Positions 41,349-46,050 of a stretch of 46,050 nt of DNA are shown piece after piece. The DNA lies in contig JAOADM010000003.1 of the NCBI GenBank assembly GCA_026417315.1, positions 3,801 through 49,850 of the forward strand, read 5' to 3'. The stretch comes from Limisphaera sp. GTDB taxonomy: Bacteria > Verrucomicrobiota > Verrucomicrobiia > Limisphaerales > Limisphaeraceae. The translations under genes were made by a program, and so were the position numbers. The notes beneath the pieces are model-generated. The model saw nothing but the letters and a program-made list of their open reading frames with translations, ran no database searches and was not told the DNA's origin. Within the stretch, counting starts at the first letter, position 1. Every line of letters starts with the position of its first letter.

Positions 41349-42983
41349 TCACCAGCGCTGAACCGTGAAGAACCGCGCAGCACCCGCATCCAACGCCACC
41401 GAAACGGATGCTTGGTCGCCGTCGCCCGTCCACAGCCGCTCCAACTGCCATTGCACCGGCGGCAACTGGTCCGACCCCAACAGCGCGTACTGCGCCCCGG
41501 GACAGGTGGGGAAGCGCAGCACGAGCTGTTGGCCCTGGCGGTGGACCTCCAGGGCCACTGGCGGCGCCGGCTGCAGGACACACTCCAAATCGTCGAACAA
41601 CACCGAGCCGGCCGCCAGGGCCGGCTGCCGAAAGACGGCCTGAAACCGCATCCGCACACTGCCGAACGGGGCCACCAACTCCGGACCCGGCTCCCACACA
41701 ACCCCTGTCGTGGGATCCACTCGATTCGTCACCCCGAGCCGCCACCAGGTGCCGGCCGGCGTCGCGGCCGTCACCGGGGCCGACCGGTACACCGCCAGCG
41801 CGTTGCCCGCGGCATCCCGAAACGACACTTCCAGCCACGCGTGGTTCTCTCCCGCCAGACGGTCGTCCGCGGGATTCATGACCCACCCGGCCGCGCGGAA
41901 CCGCTGCCCCGGCAACACCGGCAACTCTTGAGACACGCCGGAATCATTGGAAGCCCCGGTGAACTGGCCGAACACCTTGAACACGTACATCCCCGTGTGC
42001 ACCGGCCGCTCCGTGCGGCTGTGCAAATACGTGTTGCCTCCGAACCGTGTCCAACCCGACCAATCCCCTGTCTCGAATCCCCGGTTTGCCAGCGTGTTCC
42101 CCCCGCAACCGACCGGGAGCGCCGGTGTGCGTTGATATACACGCACGTAGTCCACCCACATGCGCTGCGGGAACTCGGTGGTGGCATCCGGGGCACCCGG
42201 CCAGTTGCCACCCACCGCCACGTTGAGAATCAGGAAAAAGGGCCATTGATGGAACACCCAGGGCCGGCCGGTGGGCAGGGAGGCCGGCGTGGCGGTGAAG
42301 TACATCGTATCGTCGATGAACCACCGGATCCGGTTGGTTTCCCACTCCACCGCGAACACATGAAAATCGTCCGCCAGTGCCGCGCCGCCGGGCAATGTGT
42401 ACCGCCCGCCCACAGCGTTCCCACCGGAGTACCCCGGGCCGTGAATCGTGCCGTGCACGGTTGAGGGCTCCCGACCGATGTTTTCCATGATGTCGATCTC
42501 CCCGCAGTTCGGCCAGCCGACCGAGGGGAAATTCGTGCCCAACATCCAGAAGGCCGGCCACAATCCCTGACCCCGCGGCACGCGGATCCGGGCTTCGATC
42601 CGGCCAAACAGCCACTCCAGGCGGCCTTGCGTCTTGATGCGTGCAGAGGTGTAGGCCCGGGTGATGCCGTCCGACCCGGTAAACGTCTCCCGATGCGCCT
42701 CGATCACGAGGCAACCGTTCTCGATCCGGCAATTGTTCGTGCGGTCGGTGTACGTCTGCAGCTCGTTGTTCCCCCAGCCGCCGCCGCCCCGATCGTACAC
42801 CCACCAGTCCGGGTTGGGACGGCTCCCGTTCGGACCGTCAAACTCGTCGGCCCACACCAGCGTCCAACCCGGTCGCAGCTGCGCGTCTGCCGCGCAAGTC
42901 CCCAACCAGAACAACAGCGCGCCCACGCGGCTCAGCCAGGCAGCCCACCGCGTGGGCGCATGAAGAACCCAGGGCCGGTTCAT
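41349..42983 (-). CDS. Secreted GH16 beta-glucanase (laminarinase-like) with carbohydrate-binding module
   Basis: 544 residues. Signal peptide to about residue 34 (AADAQ cleavage region). The GH16 catalytic domain spans about 38-290: WADEFDG, NNELQTYTDR, GRIEARIRVPRGQGLWPAFWM, and the active site GEIDIMENIG with Glu162 (nucleophile), Asp164 and Glu167 (acid/base). FHVFAVEWETNRIRWFIDD and MWVDYVRVYQ close the jellyroll. Residues about 305-460 resemble a CBM4/9-like jellyroll (NRGFETGDWSGW...SVLFDDLEC). The last ~70 residues are a fibronectin-like end of the type seen on verrucomicrobial secreted proteins. The substrate is probably a beta-1,3- or mixed-linked glucan. It follows the Ig-domain gene by 16 nt. 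Confidence 0.93.
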   Translation of the reverse strand: MNRPWVLHAPTRWAAWLSRVGALLFWLGTCAADAQLRPGWTLVWADEFDGPNGSRPNPDWWVYDRGGGGWGNNELQTYTDRTNNCRIENGCLVIEAHRETFTGSDGITRAYTSARIKTQGRLEWLFGRIEARIRVPRGQGLWPAFWMLGTNFPSVGWPNCGEIDIMENIGREPSTVHGTIHGPGYSGGNAVGGRYTLPGGAALADDFHVFAVEWETNRIRWFIDDTMYFTATPASLPTGRPWVFHQWPFFLILNVAVGGNWPGAPDATTEFPQRMWVDYVRVYQRTPALPVGCGGNTLANRGFETGDWSGWTRFGGNTYLHSRTERPVHTGMYVFKVFGQFTGASNDSGVSQELPVLPGQRFRAAGWVMNPADDRLAGENHAWLEVSFRDAAGNALAVYRSAPVTAATPAGTWWRLGVTNRVDPTTGVVWEPGPELVAPFGSVRMRFQAVFRQPALAAGSVLFDDLECVLQPAPPVALEVHRQGQQLVLRFPTCPGAQYALLGSDQLPPVQWQLERLWTGDGDQASVSVALDAGAARFFTVQRW

Positions 42984-42999
42984 CCCCGGACCGTCCCGC

Positions 43000-44673
43000 T
43001 CACAATGTCAACACCTGGAAGAACCGCGATTGCGGTCCCAACGGAATCCGCACGGCCTTCACCGAACCGTCTCCCTCGACCGGCGATCCGACCGGCGCCC
43101 ACACCGGCTGCGCGAGATCTTCCGTGGCGATGACCTGGTATTGCGTCGCTCCCTGCGTGGGCCACGACAACTCCACTTCATTGCCCACCCGGCGCGCGGT
43201 GATCCGAACCCGCTCCTTCTTCATCAGGCGCAGGGCGTCTGCGTAGACGTTGCCCGTGCCGCCGCCCTGATTGTGCAACGTCAGTTGGAATCGCACCGTT
43301 TCGGTGCCCGGCGGCGCCACCAGGTACCGCGCGTTTTCCGTGCTGATCTGCGTCCAGCCCGCGGGCACACCGTTGGTCACCTCGAGATACAACCATTGAT
43401 CCCTGGGCGAATCCTGGTTGACCGGGGCGGAGACCCACATGGCCAGCGGCACCGGCCCGGCCCGGAACTGCACTTCGATTTGCAGACTCGTATTCCCCGC
43501 CAGGGCGTCCTGGCTGGAGAGCCAGAACCAGCCATCGGCGGTGAAGATGTCGCCCGGCGCCGCCGGCTGATCCTGGAAGACCCCGTTCCACTCCCCGGCG
43601 TTGTAAATCCGCACCACATTTGTCCCGTCCTTCGCTTGCACCGGGTAGTCAATTTGGTTCCCGTAAAAGTCGTTGGTGCTGGCCAGGGCGGCGCCCGAGA
43701 AATTGAACCACGGCGGAGGCACCAGCCACGGCTGCTCCACATCCGTCTCGAAGCTCGGATTGTCCAGCCAGTTGGCGTACTCGGCCGGCGTCAGCACCCG
43801 GAGCCGCGCCGGCTGGGAGTCCCGCGTTGCGGCGGTGGAGCTCACCGTGACCGTGTACAAGCCGGCGTCCTCCAACTGCGCACCGGTGATTGTCAACGTT
43901 GCGGTCCGAACCCCGCTGAAACGCCCGCCCTCCGTCAGCGGCACGCCATCCCGCTTCCACTGGTAACTCAACGGGGCCGAACTGGTGGCTGCCACCGTGA
44001 AACGGGCCGTGCCGCCTACCATGACCCGCTGGGGCAGGGGTTCCGCTGTAATGGATGGATCTTCATTGTCCACCAGGATGCTGACCCCCTCGAACGCCTC
44101 CGGCGCGTCCGGCCTTGCGTTCGGACCGTACAGCAGAAAACCGTACTGCGTAATGTTGCCGGGCCGAATGTAACGCGTAACGGCGAAGTCCGAGCCCGTC
44201 ACCAACTCCGCGCGCGTGTCGCCCAGATAGGCGTAACCGGGGGCGAATTCCTTGATCACGGCCACGCATGTCCAGCCGGCGGGCAGGCTGTTGGACTCGA
44301 CGCGGCCGATGAAGGTCACATCGTTGCCGGCGTACAGCGTACCCACATCCACATACAGGTTGGCCTCCAGCAGCTTGTTGGGGGTGCCATCCGGAAGATT
44401 CCAGAACCCGTTGGTGTTGAACGTGTTCGTGTTGACACGCAACACGACGCGCGTGGCGTTGGTCCGGCTCGGTTCGAAGGTGGCTCGCAAATCACCAATT
44501 CCCCAGGCCTGCCCGAACGCCCATGAGTTATCCATGTTGAACACGTTCATCCAACCCAGCCACGTCTTGGTGGAGTCCACCTTGACGGTGATCTGTGCGA
44601 GGGCATTTCCCACGGGCGCCAGCGCCGCGGCGCCCGCCAACATCAGAGAGAGGAGTCGAGGAGTGGTTTTCAT
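43000..44673 (-). CDS. Secreted protein with Ig-like and CBM-like domains, GH16 partner
   Basis: 557 residues from ATG 44673 (MKTTPRLLSL), with GGAG upstream; the longer frame is unsupported. The signal peptide ends near NALAQ. Residues about 27-220 form a beta domain beginning ITVKVDSTKTWLGWMNVF, a type I have seen next to GH16 genes in this phylum. Residues about 225-315 are an Ig-like domain (GGTARFTVAATSSAPLSYQWKRDG...DAGLYTVTVSS). About 325-490 is a CBM4/9-like jellyroll (NWLDNPSFETD...NVYADALRL), and the end resembles that of the GH16 protein (RFFQVLTL). It likely binds the glucan or presents the enzyme at the surface. No catalytic motif is seen. Confidence 0.82.
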   Translation of the reverse strand: MKTTPRLLSLMLAGAAALAPVGNALAQITVKVDSTKTWLGWMNVFNMDNSWAFGQAWGIGDLRATFEPSRTNATRVVLRVNTNTFNTNGFWNLPDGTPNKLLEANLYVDVGTLYAGNDVTFIGRVESNSLPAGWTCVAVIKEFAPGYAYLGDTRAELVTGSDFAVTRYIRPGNITQYGFLLYGPNARPDAPEAFEGVSILVDNEDPSITAEPLPQRVMVGGTARFTVAATSSAPLSYQWKRDGVPLTEGGRFSGVRTATLTITGAQLEDAGLYTVTVSSTAATRDSQPARLRVLTPAEYANWLDNPSFETDVEQPWLVPPPWFNFSGAALASTNDFYGNQIDYPVQAKDGTNVVRIYNAGEWNGVFQDQPAAPGDIFTADGWFWLSSQDALAGNTSLQIEVQFRAGPVPLAMWVSAPVNQDSPRDQWLYLEVTNGVPAGWTQISTENARYLVAPPGTETVRFQLTLHNQGGGTGNVYADALRLMKKERVRITARRVGNEVELSWPTQGATQYQVIATEDLAQPVWAPVGSPVEGDGSVKAVRIPLGPQSRFFQVLTL

Positions 44674-45248
44674 GGCGATGTCTCGTGATGGCCGGGCCCG
44701 ACAGTCCCGCTTGCCCCGGAGAGATCCGCGGAATCCGCATCGGGTGCGGTTGCCGCCGTGCGCAAGCCCCTTGCTTTGCCAGGCACTGACCTCCGCCAGC
44801 GTACGCGGCGCCCCGCAGTGTGTCAAATGAACGCCTGCTGCCCGTGGACGGGACCTTCAGCCGATGCCGAGGGCCCGACCACCATGCGCCAAGGGAGCCG
44901 TCAGATCCGAAGCCTTCCCGCGGTCTGCAAGCCGAGATGTTCCTTTGCCGTTGCCAAACGGGAATGCATCGTCGGATCTTCATCGCGATGGGTTTGAACC
45001 ACGCCGTCCGCAGCGCCCGGTGCGGGGCGGCCGCCGCCGCCAGCTCCGTGTCCACATTCCGGCTTTCTCACGGCTTCCGACTCGACGCTGCTTCGGAAGT
45101 GGCCATTGTACCCCGCGAGTGCAAGGACGCCGGCGCGGACTGGCTTTCGGAACCAGAGATCGGGTCGGAAGCCGGAGCGGCGGGCCCTGGTACAAGGAGC
45201 TCCGGCTTCAAGTGCCTGACAGCCGGCCGGTGCCCCTTCTTGCCGTGT
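44674..45248. other. Gene-free divergent region
   Basis: 575 nt between the divergent Ig-domain gene and the GH2-like gene. Both promoters should lie here. I see no convincing -35/-10 pair, hairpin with T-tract or small gene. Confidence 0.4.
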
Positions 45249-46050
45249 ATGCCACGCGCCCGGGGAGCCCTTGCCATGATGGTCCTCGGTTCAACCCTGG
45301 TCGGGGCAATGGGGAACCCGACCCCACCGGGCCCGACCCGGGTCGGGGAATTTGAGGTCCCCCTGCCTCCGGGCGTGTACACCGAGTGGCGAACAGACCG
45401 TGCATGGTCCGAGACCACGCCCACTCGAGAGCGCATTTGTCTCAACGGCCTCTGGCGCTGGCAACCGAGCTCCGGGGAATCCGAAACGCCGCCGGTCGCT
45501 CACTGGGGCTTTTTTAAAGTCCCCGGTCCCTGGCCGGGGATTACGGATTACATGCAGAAAGAGTCGCAAACGCTCCACGCCCACCCCGCCTGGCAGCACG
45601 TTCGCTTGCGCGACGTGCGAGCCGCCTGGCACGAGCGCGAGATCACGATACCCGCCCACTGGAGAGGCCGCCGCATTACGCTCCAGGTCGAGTACTTGAA
45701 CTCGCGGGCCGTCGCCTTTTGGGACGGGCGGCCGGTGGGCACGATGCACTTCCCGGCCGACGAACTGGACGTCACCTCCTTCTGTCAACCCGGGCAAACC
45801 CACCGCCTCACCCTGTTGGTGCAGGCATGGCCCCTCCAGGCTCTCCTGCAGTCGTACACGGACACCGCCGCCCCTCGAGATGTCCCGGGTGTCGTACCCC
45901 GACGGGGCCTGTGTGGCGATGTGTTCCTGGCCGCCACACCTTCCGGCCCGCGCCTCGGCGCGGTCCGCATCGTCACTTCGGTTCGACGCTGGGAACTGAC
46001 CGTGGACGCCGCCCTGGAGAACCTCGCACCGGGGCATACTTATCGGCTGG
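45249..46050 (+). CDS. Glycoside hydrolase family 2-like protein, N-terminal part
   Basis: Open from ATG 45249 (alternative ATG 45276) to the right edge, about 267 residues visible, so the catalytic domain is outside the window. The first ~25 residues look like a signal peptide. Then come RERICLNGLWRWQP, HWGFFKVPGPW, AWHEREITIPAHWRGRRITLQVEYLNSRAVAFWDGRPVG, and FCQPGQTHRLTLLVQAW. This is the GH2 sugar-binding jellyroll (NGxWxF...W.R.f.vP...V.l.f.gV......NG..vG) in slightly divergent form. The end RLGAVRIVTSVRRWELTVDAAL matches the start of the Ig-like second GH2 domain. With GH16 nearby it belongs to a polysaccharide-utilisation locus. Confidence 0.75.
   Translation, partial: MPRARGALAMMVLGSTLVGAMGNPTPPGPTRVGEFEVPLPPGVYTEWRTDRAWSETTPTRERICLNGLWRWQPSSGESETPPVAHWGFFKVPGPWPGITDYMQKESQTLHAHPAWQHVRLRDVRAAWHEREITIPAHWRGRRITLQVEYLNSRAVAFWDGRPVGTMHFPADELDVTSFCQPGQTHRLTLLVQAWPLQALLQSYTDTAAPRDVPGVVPRRGLCGDVFLAATPSGPRLGAVRIVTSVRRWELTVDAALENLAPGHTYRL

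Overview
This 46 kb, GC-rich window looks like a chromosomal segment of a Verrucomicrobiota bacterium. A Limisphaerales/Pedosphaera-type relative is my best guess; this is inferred from gene content, not from a marker tree. The basis is a DUF1080 protein, secreted GH16 and immunoglobulin-like proteins with the C-terminal fold common in that phylum, several small exported proteins of planctomycete/verrucomicrobial type, and dense GC-rich intergenic repeats. No tRNA, rRNA, CRISPR array or intact insertion sequence was found.

Layout. 1-871: 5' part of a DUF1080 protein running off the left edge. 1219-5888: a complete fnlA-fnlB-fnlC set for UDP-N-acetyl-L-fucosamine plus a glycosyltransferase, i.e. 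a surface-glycan cassette. 6080-8824: a small exported protein, a PduO-type cobalamin adenosyltransferase and a monohaem cytochrome c. 9153-14777 (minus): an AMMECR1 protein with a decayed MEMO half, ftsY, a PHP phosphoesterase, nusB and kamA. 14832-17615 (minus): a CarH/LitR-type B12-dependent MerR regulator followed by tsaE, tsaB and thiE. Divergently, a primary-type sigma70 factor (17993-19111) and then dps (19507-19998). The light/B12 sensor, sigma factor and Dps side by side suggest a photo-oxidative stress module.

20762-25299 (minus) is a metal-resistance block: a MerR-family regulator, MerT and a CopZ-like Fe-S/zinc protein without MerA or MerP, then arsR, a truncated FmdB-like zinc ribbon and acr3. 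26.1-31.2 kb is accessory-looking: small membrane or exported proteins, a BamE-like protein, a translationally coupled pair whose first gene carries an in-frame TGA, and about 2 kb of gene-poor DNA holding a family of hairpin-rich repeats that recurs at 6.6-7.0 kb.

31328-41210 returns to core metabolism: a macrodomain protein, a hisD operon with an unusual LolA-like/C45-like fusion and an alpha/beta hydrolase, a lipoprotein-pdxJ-acpS operon, panE and an HU protein. 41349-46050 is a polysaccharide-degradation locus: GH16, a secreted Ig-domain protein and the start of a GH2-like enzyme cut by the right edge.

Strong predicted promoters include kamA and arsR, both with -10 boxes so close to the start codon that leaderless mRNAs are expected, a MerR-type 20-bp-spacer promoter before merT, and promoters for HU and for the exported protein at 6080. 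Proteins were read by eye from the translated sequence, so distant family assignments are tentative.
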